This document shows, in pieces, positions 26,989-34,900 of a stretch of DNA of 64,000 nucleotides. Source of the stretch: Gammaproteobacteria bacterium. Its GTDB lineage: Bacteria > Pseudomonadota > Gammaproteobacteria > HK1. The number at the start of each line of letters is the position of its first letter. Within the stretch, counting starts at the first letter, position 1. The notes under the pieces are model-generated. The model was not told the DNA's origin. It made no database searches and worked only from the letters and a program-made list of their open reading frames with translations. The DNA lies in assembly GCA_012103455.1 (NCBI GenBank), contig WLWT01000001.1:1660001-1724000 (forward strand), written 5' to 3'. Position numbers and translations under genes: made by a program.

Positions 26989-27875
26989 GAGCCTGTTCAA
27001 GATCTCCGAAGCAACAGCGCAATATTTGCAAGTAGCATCATGCCCAACGAGCTTTCGATTAGCCGCTCACAGTTTTTCCACAACCGGCGGTTTTTCTCAA
27101 ACCATGAGAAGGTTCGCTCGACAACCCACCTCTTCGGGAGGACGGCAAAACGACCCGTGTCCGAGCGTTTGATAATTTCGACGTTCGCTCCGATTAATCT
27201 CAGCACTTCGCCAGCGAAAGCCATCCCCGTGTACCCGCCATCGCCTACTACACACCTAACCTCCGAGAGGCGCCCATCTGCTTGAGCAGCAAGTGCGGCC
27301 AGTGCCCCAACTCGATCAGTGACATTTGCCGTGGTCACAAAAGCAGCGTGCAGCAATCCCTGAGTGTCCACAGCTATGTGCCGCTTGATACCAGAAGTCT
27401 TCTTGCCTGCGTCATAACCTTTGTGGTTTGCACTGTCTGTGTTCTTCACGCTCTGTGCATCAACGATGATCAGGCTGGCTTTGCCACTGCGCCCCTGGGA
27501 TTTGCGGGCCTCGCCAACCCATTTTTTTAACGCCTTGTTCAAGGCGCTGCAAGAGTCTTCTGGGGACGATTGCCGCCAGATAGTGAAATACTCATGCACA
27601 CTTCGCCACTTTGGATACTCGTTGGGCAACATGCGCCATTGGCAGCCGGTCTTCAGCACGTACAACACTGCGTTGAACACGTGATAGAGATCGAGTTGTC
27701 TTGGCTTGGTTCGCCGACGCGCCGCCTCCAGGATCGGTCTAACTTTCTCGAACTGTTGGCGAGATAGGTCACTCGGGTAGATTCGCTCGTCTGTCATTGC
27801 CTTCGCAGCCGCTATGACTATGGATAACAATAGCTTAGGTCAGATGTCCAAAATCGTCAGATCTTGAACAGGTTC
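26989..27875 (-). mobile_element. IS5-family insertion sequence, complete
   Basis: 887 bp with imperfect terminal inverted repeats: left GAGCCTGTTCAAGATCTCCG, right (reverse complement) GAACCTGTTCAAGATCTGAC. It is flanked by a 3-bp direct duplication, TTA, at 26986-26988 and 27876-27878, the TNA type expected of the IS1031-like branch of IS5. The boundaries are confirmed independently because the kinase reading frame resumes right after the second TTA. It holds one intact transposase gene, so it may still be active. Confidence 0.9.
26997..27797 (-). CDS. IS5-family DDE transposase
   Basis: A 266-residue transposase filling the IS. An N-terminal DUF4096-type region (YPSDLSRQQFEKVRPILEA, VFNAVLYVLKTGCQWRMLP) is followed by the DDE core: first Asp in LIIVDAQSVKNTD, second in CVVGDGGYTGMAF, Glu in VVERTFSWFEKNRRLWKN, the family's closing signature. 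The ATG at 27797 is used; the frame is open to a TTG at 27830. No frameshift is needed, so it looks functional. Ends within 10 bases of the left IS boundary. Confidence 0.92.
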   Translation of the reverse strand: MTDERIYPSDLSRQQFEKVRPILEAARRRTKPRQLDLYHVFNAVLYVLKTGCQWRMLPNEYPKWRSVHEYFTIWRQSSPEDSCSALNKALKKWVGEARKSQGRSGKASLIIVDAQSVKNTDSANHKGYDAGKKTSGIKRHIAVDTQGLLHAAFVTTANVTDRVGALAALAAQADGRLSEVRCVVGDGGYTGMAFAGEVLRLIGANVEIIKRSDTGRFAVLPKRWVVERTFSWFEKNRRLWKNCERLIESSLGMMLLANIALLLRRS

Positions 27876-28109
27876 TTAGAAGGCTCGCGTAACCTGCGTA
27901 GGTATTGTAACGTCAATAAGTTACTGCTTATTGAGAAGAGCCGGTGACCGACTGGGCATCGTTTACCTGCCCGCTCAAATTACACAAGCAGCTGCAAAAG
28001 GTTTTAGCTGAGCGGTTGTCTCGTATGTGCAGGCGTTTGACCGAAGCGCGTTGAGTTTGCGTTGGCATCCCTGGCGCACCCGATCTCGCATATGGGAATA
28101 CCGGTTTAT

Positions 28110-29279
28110 TCAAAGGCGGCCCTTGATGGCATCCTTAAAGAGCCGCTTCGCGTCACCGAGCGTCAGTTCAACGGGATTGGTCGCCGCGGATGGATCGGCA
28201 ACCGCCATGGGCGCGAGCTGCTCTATGTGTTCCACCTGAACGCCCAGGGTGGCTAAGGTGGTCGGGATGTTCAACATTTCTCGAAGTTCCATAATCCATG
28301 CCAATACACCGGCGAAACCCGGTTTGGACAGGCCGAGGGTGCGGGCTAGGTAGTCCATCTGCGGGGCGACGGCGGCACGGTTGAATATGAGCACATAGGG
28401 CATCACAACCGCGTTGGTCAGGCCGTGATGAGTGCCGAGTACAGCACCGCAAGGATGGCTCATGGCATGCATGGCTCCTAAGCCTTTTTGAAACGCCGTG
28501 GCGCCCATGGTGGCGGCGACTTGCATGTGTGCCCGGGCCTCGATGTTGTCGCCGTCTTTAAATGCGCTCTCCAGGTGCTCGTGTATCAGCCGCATGGCTT
28601 CCACCGCGATCCCTTGTGCCATCGGGTGAAATACCGGAGAGCAAAAAGCCTCCAGTGCATGGGATAAGGCATCCATGCCGACGGCGGCAGTCAAAGCCGG
28701 TGGCATGCCGAGCGTGACCTGCGGGTCCAAGATCACCCGCTCGGGTAGCATGCGAGGATGGAAAATAATCTTTTTGATACGGGCTTGCTCGTCGGTGATA
28801 ACGGCAGCACGGCCCACTTCTGAACCGGTTCCCGCGGTGGTGGGGACGGCGGCCACCGGAACCATGCCTGCCTCATCGACCCGGGTCCACCAATCGGCAC
28901 GATCCTCGAAGTCGAATAGCGGCCGCGTTTGACCCGCCATTAGGGCGATGGCTTTGCCGGCGTCCAGCGCACTGCCGCCACCCAAGGCGATGACCCCATC
29001 ATGATTGCCCGCGCGGAGTACGGCGACGCCAGCGGCGACATGATGTTCTAGGGGGTTGCTCTGGATGTCGTGGTAGAGCGCGGTGCGAAGATCGGCTTTT
29101 AGGCAGGCAGCGAGTGCGTCTTGAACGGGAGGCAACGTGGCCAATTGCGGATCGGTGACCAGTAAAGGCGCACTCATACCAAGCTCCCTACAGATACCGC
29201 CTAGCTCGTTGATGCGCCCGCAGCCAAATCGAATGGTGGTGGGATAGTTCCAGTTTTGCGGTGTTATCCGGGGTGTCAT
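28110..29279 (-). CDS. Iron-containing alcohol dehydrogenase
   Basis: A 389-residue group III (Fe-dependent) alcohol dehydrogenase. The NAD(P) domain contains GVIALGGGSALDAGKAIAL and VPTTAGTGSEVGRAAVI. The metal ligands lie in VGMDALSHALEAF (Asp and His), MSHPCGAVLGTHHGLTNAVV (two His). Substrates in this family range from ethanol to 1,3-propanediol, hydroxybutyrate and lactaldehyde, so specificity is not given. ATG start at 29279. It is one of few intact genes in a stretch otherwise full of remnants, with a kinase relic on one side and the small mobile element copy 2 on the other, 263 bases upstream. Confidence 0.9.
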   Translation of the reverse strand: MTPRITPQNWNYPTTIRFGCGRINELGGICRELGMSAPLLVTDPQLATLPPVQDALAACLKADLRTALYHDIQSNPLEHHVAAGVAVLRAGNHDGVIALGGGSALDAGKAIALMAGQTRPLFDFEDRADWWTRVDEAGMVPVAAVPTTAGTGSEVGRAAVITDEQARIKKIIFHPRMLPERVILDPQVTLGMPPALTAAVGMDALSHALEAFCSPVFHPMAQGIAVEAMRLIHEHLESAFKDGDNIEARAHMQVAATMGATAFQKGLGAMHAMSHPCGAVLGTHHGLTNAVVMPYVLIFNRAAVAPQMDYLARTLGLSKPGFAGVLAWIMELREMLNIPTTLATLGVQVEHIEQLAPMAVADPSAATNPVELTLGDAKRLFKDAIKGRL

Positions 29280-29542
29280 TTGGGGCTCTTTAATGTACTA
29301 GGGTTTACTAACTTGGTGCTCTGGCTATGGGTGGTGCAGCAAAACCGCAAGACAGTTATTACCTAGAGATTGTTGCTGGCGAGTGATGTAGTGGAGCGTG
29401 AGGGGGTAGTAGTGTTACATCTTGTCGCTGGACGAGTTGAAGACTATACGGGCTGCTTAGGGCGGCTTACTACTCACTCCCGGGATTTTCGTTGAATACC
29501 GTCAGATGCGTTGATTGCCTTCAGAAGTGCCGATTGGCTGTG

Positions 29543-29684
29543 GGGCACCTCTAAAAATGCACTTTTTCCGCGATTGCGGCATCAGCGCCGTGCTCCAATC
29601 CTCAGGTATCACCTATACACTGCGGTTGTGCGCGCGGTGCTTCCTTGGCACTCACGAAACAATGACTATTTTTAGCAGGTGCCC
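29543..29684 (+). mobile_element. Small non-autonomous inverted-repeat element, copy 2
   Basis: 142 bp, same orientation as copy 1 and about 90 percent alike by eye. Ends: left GGGCACCTCTAAAAATGCAC, right (reverse complement) GGGCACCTGCTAAAAATAG, an inverted repeat with one indel. The flanks TGTG at 29539-29542 and TGTG at 29685-29688 form a 4-bp target duplication. It sits at the 3' end of the GGDEF-EAL remnant, directly after the codons for IGYPQ, so it seems to have inserted into that gene. Confidence 0.8.
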
Positions 29685-30160
29685 TGTGGATAGCCGATGT
29701 GGTGGCCCTGGGCGAAGTCCACACCCATGTGATGTAACTTTTGCGTAATCTCTGCGGACTCGGCGAACTCCGCGATAGTTTTTTATATGGCCATCGATAC
29801 GCGACGCAAGGCCGAACTTTTGCGCTTCAGGTAAGAAGTATGTTCGGCTCGATACTGTTGCCGGCCATCGGGCAGGCGTACCAGTAGTTGGCAATACTTT
29901 CCGGTCGCATAGCCGGTAAGCGGCTGGATGGTCTGCTCGTATAGTGCGAAGTGATCCTCGTCCAGCGCGGTGGTCAAACGCTCTACCCACTCGCTGCTGT
30001 CTATGGGCGCCAAGCCGATGCTGGCGCCGATATTGAACTCTGGCCTTGCCAAAAGAAGCGGTAATCTTGGATCGCTTCGCGTAACTCGTTGTTGGCCGCC
30101 CGCTGCGCGTGATCGGGCGGGCAGTGCTCCATCGGCACGCCGAATTCATTGCCATGACAA
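29685..30160 (-). pseudogene. GGDEF-EAL protein remnant
   Basis: On the minus strand, starting at about 30155, successive frames give EFGVPMEHCPPDHAQRAANN and ELREAIQDYRFFWQGQ, then FNIGASIGLAPIDSSEWVER (end of a GGDEF domain), then the start of an EAL domain (LTTALDEDHFALYEQTIQPL, YCQLLVRLPDGRQQYRAEH) and, after a large deletion, its end (IAEFAESAEITQKLHH, MGVDFAQGHHIGYPQ). At least two frameshifts are needed and most of the EAL domain, with its catalytic residues, is gone. Copy 2 of the small mobile element abuts its 3' end. It is a separate gene from the DUF1631 fusion, because strand and sequence differ. Confidence 0.8.
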
Positions 30161-30419
30161 AGATGCCACGTACGGTATCGTCCATGTCCTCGTCCGGGAA
30201 ATAACCGCGGGTGTCGTCGCGGGTGTCGTCGTCGGGGTAGGACAACGTAGTGGCAAAGTTTACCCGTGCTCCAGACAGGGCTAGCTTGAGATAGGACTCT
30301 ACGCTGTGGTAAAATACGTCTCCAACAGTTTCGTGTATGGTCCGTCCGGGCATTGACTGTCCCGCCTTGGGAGGGTTCAACCCCCCCCGGCTTCAGCTGG
30401 CAGCCTCCAGCCACCGCCT

Positions 30420-30775
30420 TTAAGGTAGGTGGATGAATGAGTACAGACGCGGTGGCGAATTTGTCTTCGCGGAATCGCGCCACGCGACGCCGCGCTTCCT
30501 TGACCCAGGCCTTTGCATCCTCGTACAGCGTCAGACTGGGGCTGGCGCGCCGGAACACGATAGGCGAGGACCCCATCTCACGGATGAAGAGCTTGTCGTC
30601 GCCTGCGGACCATGTGTCGGGTGTACCTAGGTGGAAATGTTCCCGAAGCCCCCGTATATGGTCCTGATCCGGATGGCTCAGCAAGAATGCATCTACATAG
30701 AGGCGGCCCTTTGCATCGCGCTTTAGGCGCTTACGTAGCTCCGTGATGACATCGGGGAAAGCCGAATGTGCTCAC
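30420..30775 (-). pseudogene. MBL-fold (ComEC-like) hydrolase fragment
   Basis: Read on the minus strand: SAFPDVITELRKRLKRD, then LYVDAFLLSHPDQDHIRGLR, EHFHLGTPDTW, FIREMGSSPIVFRRA and DAKAWVKEARRRVARFRED. HPDQDH is the metal-binding motif of metallo-beta-lactamase-fold proteins, in the style of ComEC-like C-terminal domains. A stop (TGA) lies just upstream of this piece and the first strand region and later histidines are missing, so it is a fragment. Between it and the GGDEF remnant (30160-30420) an open frame with no recognisable match runs. The parent protein's function is unknown. Confidence 0.65.
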
Positions 30776-30935
30776 GCATATACGGACTGAGGCTGGCCAC
30801 CATGTTCGGCTGACCCTCGCACCCTCGCCGAGGGCACGCGCGCTGGCATCGCGGCAGCCAGAAGATGCAGGCGACGTCACGATGATGTTGATGGTCTTGA
30901 GGCCAATTGGCGTGTGTTTCGAAGCCCGACAAGCA

Positions 30936-31682
30936 TCACTGCCACGTTTCCCAGCGCCAGGTGTAAGCACCCGCGCTGACCACCAATAAAGCGCCTAGCA
31001 CTGTCCTTATTTCGGGCGCTTCCTGGAAAAAGCAAGTAGCCTAAGAGCGCGGCGCCGATTCGAGATAGGGAAAAGGGCCTATAACTGATACCGGCGTGAT
31101 ACGAAGCGCCTGTGTTAACAGAAGATTGGTCACCGTGGCGCCTACGCCTATGCCTAAGAGTAAACCGGCCTCGGACAAGGTCGGCAGGTGCGGCGCCAGT
31201 GTCGCCACGTTGAGAATACCCGCGGCAATCAGGGCGGCCACCGCGAGCGCCAGCGCTACGGTCACGGCTATCAGACGGCCCCAACCGACGGATTCACCGA
31301 GTAATAGCCCCGCCAAGCATGTCAGCAGCAGCGGTTCAATAAAAAAAATCGCCGAGGATTCCACCAGCGGCATAACCGCAAGTCCTGCATAGAGCAATCC
31401 TGAGCCGAGTGCGAGCAAGCAACCGCGCAAAAGCAAGGGCCACAGTGGCGATGGCAGCGGTTGCCTCAGCTTGGGAATCAACGCGAGGAGCAGGGCAGTG
31501 AATACGACTTGGACAGCAAAGCGTGTAAGAACGATCTGCGCAGACGAGGTCGTTCCGCCCAAAAGCTTAATGCCGCTCTCGACCAATGGAACAAGAGCGG
31601 CGTTCCCGACGGTGAGTGCGATGCCCGTAGCCGCGTTGTCCTGGACCGTTAGGTGCTGTCGAGTACGCACTTCGGATTTCAT
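30936..31682 (-). pseudogene. EamA/DMT-family transporter with two frameshifts
   Basis: From 31682 a membrane protein of the drug/metabolite transporter superfamily is read with many hydrophobic helices (GIALTVGNAALVPLVESGIK, LLLRGCLLALGSGLLYAG, LLLTCLAGLLLGESVGWGR). After ITPVSVIGPFPYLE a frameshift near 31055 produces a stop; the proper continuation IGAALLGYLLF is in a second frame, and after another shift near 31028 the third frame gives FQEAPEIRTVLGALLVVSAG and TWRWETWQ with TGA at 30936-30938. Joined, the product would be about 248 residues, a little short for the usual ten-helix form. Either the gene is dead or two sequencing errors lie 30 bases apart. Confidence 0.75.
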
Positions 31683-31862
31683 GATTCCGGCTAGTTGTTA
31701 TTCCAGGCATCGCGCCGAGTTCACGTAACTCAGCATACCGGCGCCTCTAACGTGAGGTCACGCATATCTCGCCCGTCACAGCCCTTGTTGTCCACAGCCG
31801 TCACGCACGGGAGCCATTTGGTTCAGGCCATGGGGTCAATCTCGATAGTCCTCTTCCGAAGT

Positions 31863-31908
31863 TAGTGTTAATAGCGGTGGTCGATTTCGACCACCGCTAT
31901 TAACACTA
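31863..31908. promoter_or_regulatory. Perfect 46-bp palindrome (22-bp arms)
   Basis: The arm TAGTGTTAATAGCGGTGGTCGA (31863-31884; 22 bases, given here in two parts as TAGTGTTAATAG and CGGTGGTCGA) is followed by TT and its exact reverse complement (31887-31908). It ends 4 bases before the ribosome site GTGAGGAG of the next gene. It may be an operator for a dimeric regulator, or form a strong hairpin in the 5' leader. There is no T-run, so it is not a standard terminator. Confidence 0.8.
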
Positions 31909-31927
31909 CCAAGTGAGGAGAACTCTC

Positions 31928-32803
31928 ATGTCCGAAAAGTTCGCGCAAACACTCAAGCAGTCCGATTCGGGTCTTCGTCAATGGCCTATTGCTGCTCATG
32001 CGACAGGGGGAGGTAAGCAGGCTATAAGAAGCTTTTTGCAAGACCTTCGTGCTGAGCACGGACCTTTAGGCCTGCTTGGCCGATTTTTTCTGAATGCCGA
32101 CAAAGCTGTCCGCAACCACGGAGTTACCCTCGCTTTTGCGAGTCTGGGGGAGCTTGGTGCCGTTAATGAGTCTATCCAGGACCCCTGGTGGGATCTGATG
32201 CCTATGTTCGACTCAAGAGTGCATCGGTTCGAGCCGGATAGAGCGCTGTGCCTTCTTGGATATGACGCCGACGGCGAAGTCGTCGCCACTCAAGCTGCCC
32301 GCGTCTACGATGTGGGGGAAACGAACTTAAAAAGTGTCGCAGAAGATCTTTCTTTGTTCTACGGTTCCGCTAAGCCCCCGGTGGATGCGTTTTGCCGGAG
32401 CACGGCTCCCTCGGCCGAGCACATTAGCGGCCTCGTGACATACTCTGGTTGTGGTTGGTATCGCCAGGATTATCGGGGTCGGCTGCTATCGGCAATCTTG
32501 CCGCGGATCTCGCGTTCACTAGCTCTTGCTATGTGGAACACTGAGTACACGATATCCATTATAGATTGGATCCTTGTTGAGAAAGGGGTTAGCGACCGGT
32601 ATGGTTATCACAACGCCGACGATGGTGTGTTGATACACGGATTCATCGAACCAGAATTCCGTGGCGCACTAACTTGGATGCATCAGGACGAGCTGCTTAA
32701 GGATCTTCGCGCGTTTCTAGGCGATGCTTCATCGGAGGTTGACGTTACAATTGGTCGAAGCGGTGACCAAGAACGGCTCGCCCAACGGGTTGGTGAACGG
32801 TAG
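31928..32803 (+). CDS. Uncharacterised protein, possibly GNAT-fold
   Basis: A 291-residue intact protein without a name I can defend. The start at ATG 31928 is clear: GTGAGGAG with a 7-base spacer. Conserved-looking parts are IQDPWWDLMPMFDSRVHRF in the first half and a later stretch VTYSGCGWYRQDYRGRLLS, then ILPRISRSLALAMWNTEYT, whose R-x-x-Y/W-RG-x-G-like pattern resembles the acetyl-CoA loop of GNAT acyltransferases. Related uncharacterised proteins occur in alphaproteobacteria as far as I recall. A perfect 46-bp palindrome precedes it, and its last 75 bases overlap the convergent gene. It is one of the few unbroken genes in the decayed region, which suggests it is under selection or recently gained. 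Confidence 0.6.
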   Translation: MSEKFAQTLKQSDSGLRQWPIAAHATGGGKQAIRSFLQDLRAEHGPLGLLGRFFLNADKAVRNHGVTLAFASLGELGAVNESIQDPWWDLMPMFDSRVHRFEPDRALCLLGYDADGEVVATQAARVYDVGETNLKSVAEDLSLFYGSAKPPVDAFCRSTAPSAEHISGLVTYSGCGWYRQDYRGRLLSAILPRISRSLALAMWNTEYTISIIDWILVEKGVSDRYGYHNADDGVLIHGFIEPEFRGALTWMHQDELLKDLRAFLGDASSEVDVTIGRSGDQERLAQRVGER

Positions 32804-33565
32804 CACTATACGCCGGTAACCGACGCGCTGACGACCACTTCTGGAGATGCCGATTATCGCATCGACGTCCTCCAGAAGAGGGATACCCGATTTGTGCACT
32901 TCTCGGTGTGTACGGGCGATCCACTGGCCGTAAACCGTATCGGGCTCGTCTTGGTGGCGGGTGCCGCAAGCGCGGTTAACGTAGCTATTGTCATAGACTC
33001 TATAGCCATGCCCCATATGTTCGATAATCATTTCTGCGTTCGGTTGCACCCTCGCGATGGTAAAGCGCCCCCCAAACAAATCACTGCAAAGGTCGGCCAT
33101 ATTGTGCGCCTCAAAACTTTGCGACTTCCAGTGGCGATACAAAACAACCTGCGGATCATGTGATCGGAGGCCGTCTAGCTCGATAGGCTCATGCAAAAAC
33201 CGCTGTTTGCCTTCGTCGAAAATCTCAACGGATAACTGCTCAAGCCGTGCGTAGAGACTTCTAGGATCGCCGAATATCTCGTGTTCCCAATCGGTATTGA
33301 GCACTGAAAGAGCAGCCCGTCCAGTAGGCCGGTCGGACAGATGATAGAGGAGCGAGGTCAGCGCTATGGCTGATATTTTGTGCTTGTCCAACCGGATATG
33401 AGTCCATCCCTCAGTGTCTTCACGCGAAGCAAACCCCAGATTGGTGATGGCATGGTCATGGGGCTTATCCACGGTCAAGCGACTCGCCAGACGATATCTG
33501 AACTCACCTGGCAGCGCTCGCCAAATGTTACCTTCGTTGTCGAATATCCAGCGCCGCCGCGTCAT
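32729..33565 (-). CDS. Uncharacterised protein, PAS-like C-terminal half
   Basis: A 278-residue intact protein, ATG at 33565. The N-terminal half is of unknown type. The C-terminal half (IARVQPNAEMIIEHMGHGYR, YGQWIARTHREVHKSGIP, LEDVDAIIGISRSGRQRVGY, RRIVLPFTNPLGEPFLV) has the strand-helix order of a PAS sensor domain, with the final strands ending in a paired R-R-x-x-L-P. No output domain is attached. It converges with the GNAT-like gene and overlaps it by 75 bases; upstream on the same strand lies a frameshifted XRE regulator, so these three may once have formed a sensing unit. Function is not established. Confidence 0.6.
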   Translation of the reverse strand: MTRRRWIFDNEGNIWRALPGEFRYRLASRLTVDKPHDHAITNLGFASREDTEGWTHIRLDKHKISAIALTSLLYHLSDRPTGRAALSVLNTDWEHEIFGDPRSLYARLEQLSVEIFDEGKQRFLHEPIELDGLRSHDPQVVLYRHWKSQSFEAHNMADLCSDLFGGRFTIARVQPNAEMIIEHMGHGYRVYDNSYVNRACGTRHQDEPDTVYGQWIARTHREVHKSGIPLLEDVDAIIGISRSGRQRVGYRRIVLPFTNPLGEPFLVTASTNCNVNLR

Positions 33566-33654
33566 CTTAGGTGGCCTCGCAGTTGTCGTGACTGATGCCT
33601 CATCAGAGTATCCTGATACTGTTCGCGCGCAACGCTCAGCTATCGTATTGAGCC

Positions 33655-34078
33655 TTAGTCTCCGCCAATACGCGCGACCTCCACCAGCGTACGCTTACGC
33701 TGCGGAGCGGTGATGTTGTTATAGTAAAAACGAAGCAACTCGCAGTTGTCCTTGTCGCGTATGTTCTCCGCCGCTGATTCCGGTGATGCCTCAAAACCGC
33801 CGAACACCGCCTTGGCTTCCGGGCCTAGCCCATCGAAGAACCAGCTTACCGGGACGTCCAACGTATTGACTGAATTTGTATAAGCGCGATGCTGATATGC
33901 GCTCAAGCCCTTTCTCAAAAGCTTGGAGCTTGTCAATGCTGATGCCCACCGCCATTGCCAACTCGTGCTGCTCCGTTCCGAGAATCTCCCTTCCCATGGT
34001 TACCCGCATGCCAACATATAGATCCGTCAATTCGGGTCTAGCCATTCCGTTAGTAGCTACTCTCGGGGAATTGTTCAT
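33655..34078 (-). pseudogene. XRE-family regulator, frameshifted
   Basis: The helix-turn-helix is clear: MRVTMGREILGTEQHELAMA, VGISIDKLQAFEKGLERISA, SRLYKFSQ. The natural continuation, TLDVPVSWFFDGLGPEAKAV, and the tail ELLRFYYNNITAPQRKRTLV are in another frame, so a single-base shift lies near 33865-33880. Together they would give a ~140-residue regulator of the type common in alphaproteobacteria (HTH, then VPVSFFFDGL). It lies 90 bases upstream of the PAS-like gene on the same strand. Either it is newly inactivated or the frameshift is a sequence error. Confidence 0.75.
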
Positions 34079-34124
34079 CTCTAACGCTCTCACGGGGCAT
34101 GTCGTGCCACTTATTCAGTCCGTT

Positions 34125-34230
34125 GAGGCTGTAGAAAACCCATAGTCATCGTTTTACTACTACTACTACTATGTAAATGATTGATTTCATTAGATAAGAA
34201 ATTTGAAAAATGAGGTTTTTCTACAGCCTC
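34125..34230. mobile_element. 106-bp element with 17-bp inverted ends
   Basis: Left end GAGGCTGTAGAAAACCC; right end reads, in reverse complement, GAGGCTGTAGAAAAACC. Between them is an AT-rich stretch with five TAC triplets (about 34156-34170). There is no gene inside and no clear target duplication. It looks like the two ends of an IS brought together by deletion, or a second kind of MITE. The ends differ from both the IS5-like element and the GGGCRCC family. Confidence 0.6.
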
Positions 34231-34606
34231 GTGTGAGTTTTCTAGCCGGAGAATAGCAGATTCATAAAAGAATTTCGTCCTACGTGGAGGCGCGATCAAG
34301 AGGTGCCGGCGTGTGCGAAAGAGTCCCTTTAGTTGCTGGGTGTGTTCATTCGCAGTCAAGACTGTGGGTTGAAAGTGGTAGCGGTGGAGTTCGCCTCGGA
34401 TCCGGGGCCGAAAACCCGCACGCGGATGAGAAAAAGAGCGGCTGACAGGCCTGGTCGGTGCATTAGCGCGGTAATTTCGGTAGGCGCGCCCGGCTATGAT
34501 CAGGGTGTGACTCACCAGAACCACGGGATTGGAGCCGTGCCCTATCTTCGAATTGCGCTAACGATGTGTACCGCAGTGGTACTGTCGTCTCTCGGGCTGC
34601 TCATCA
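34231..34606. other. Intergenic, nothing recognised
   Basis: About 375 bases between the 106-bp element and the next small reading frame. No conserved frame, RNA or repeat was recognised; it belongs to the decayed region. Confidence 0.4.
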
Positions 34607-34900
34607 ATGGCGCCCGTGTACATTCCGGAAGGTACCGTCGTGGATACGCCGGCGATGGTCAAAGTATCGATCAACAAGAATATCCCACTGTCCGCCGCAG
34701 AGCCGAAAGAAGTTCGCCTTCCTGTGTCGCAAATTGGCACACTGGACGTTCAGGATTCTGACCTGGTTGTCGTCGTTCAGCTCGATCCAATCGTGCAGGT
34801 GGCGCGAGTTCATGCACGCGGGATCGAATTCGGATTACGACAAGGCCGGTCAAAGCTCGATGTCGATGGTTTCCTGATCGACAGTGTCGGCCTGAAATGA
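34607..34900 (+). CDS. Small hypothetical protein
   Basis: A 97-residue reading frame starting ATG (MAPVYIPEGTVVDTPAMVKV). It has a regular hydrophobic/acidic pattern (IGTLDVQDSDLVVVVQLDPI) of a beta-rich soluble protein, and no motif I recognise. Its last 90 bases overlap the opposite-strand DUF5372 remnant, so its C terminus is probably read-through of the transposon junction. It may be the truncated end of a longer gene or not real. Confidence 0.3.
   Translation: MAPVYIPEGTVVDTPAMVKVSINKNIPLSAAEPKEVRLPVSQIGTLDVQDSDLVVVVQLDPIVQVARVHARGIEFGLRQGRSKLDVDGFLIDSVGLK

Larger units (their letters stand above)
26696..27947 (+). pseudogene. Serine/threonine protein kinase remnant, cut by an IS
   Basis: The N lobe of a eukaryote-type kinase can be read. 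It opens at ATG 26696 with KIDKYTVRGVAGRGAQDIVYRG, then shifts frame in the G5 run near 26769 and resumes HDPFIERQVAIKVWTRE (the VAIK lysine), NEAQAAGNLDHPNILRVYD and QPYIVMEYL. At that Leu codon (TTA) the IS5-like element is inserted. Beyond it the frame continues exactly, EGSRNLRRYCNVNKLLLIEK, to a TGA at 27945-27947. The catalytic loop and C lobe are absent. Lesions are thus a frameshift, an insertion and loss of the 3' part. Removing the element and one TTA copy restores the reading frame at the junction. Confidence 0.88.

Noticed and set aside
26989..27875. The IS5-like element as the source of the 140-bp elements
   Set aside because: Its ends (GAGCCTGTTCAAGATCT) and 3-bp duplication differ from the GGGCRCC ends and 4-bp duplications of the small elements.
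27948..28109. Continuation of the kinase C lobe after 27947
   Set aside because: No frame shows the HRD, DFG or APE motifs; the stretch is unrecognisable.
30160..30420. An open minus-strand frame between the MBL and GGDEF fragments as a gene of its own
   Set aside because: It has no start with a ribosome site and no motif; GGTGTCGTC repeats inflate it, and both neighbours are pseudogenes.
34151..34170. (TAC)5 as part of a CRISPR or satellite array
   Set aside because: It is a simple five-unit microsatellite inside the 106-bp element; there are no spaced repeats or cas genes anywhere in the window.
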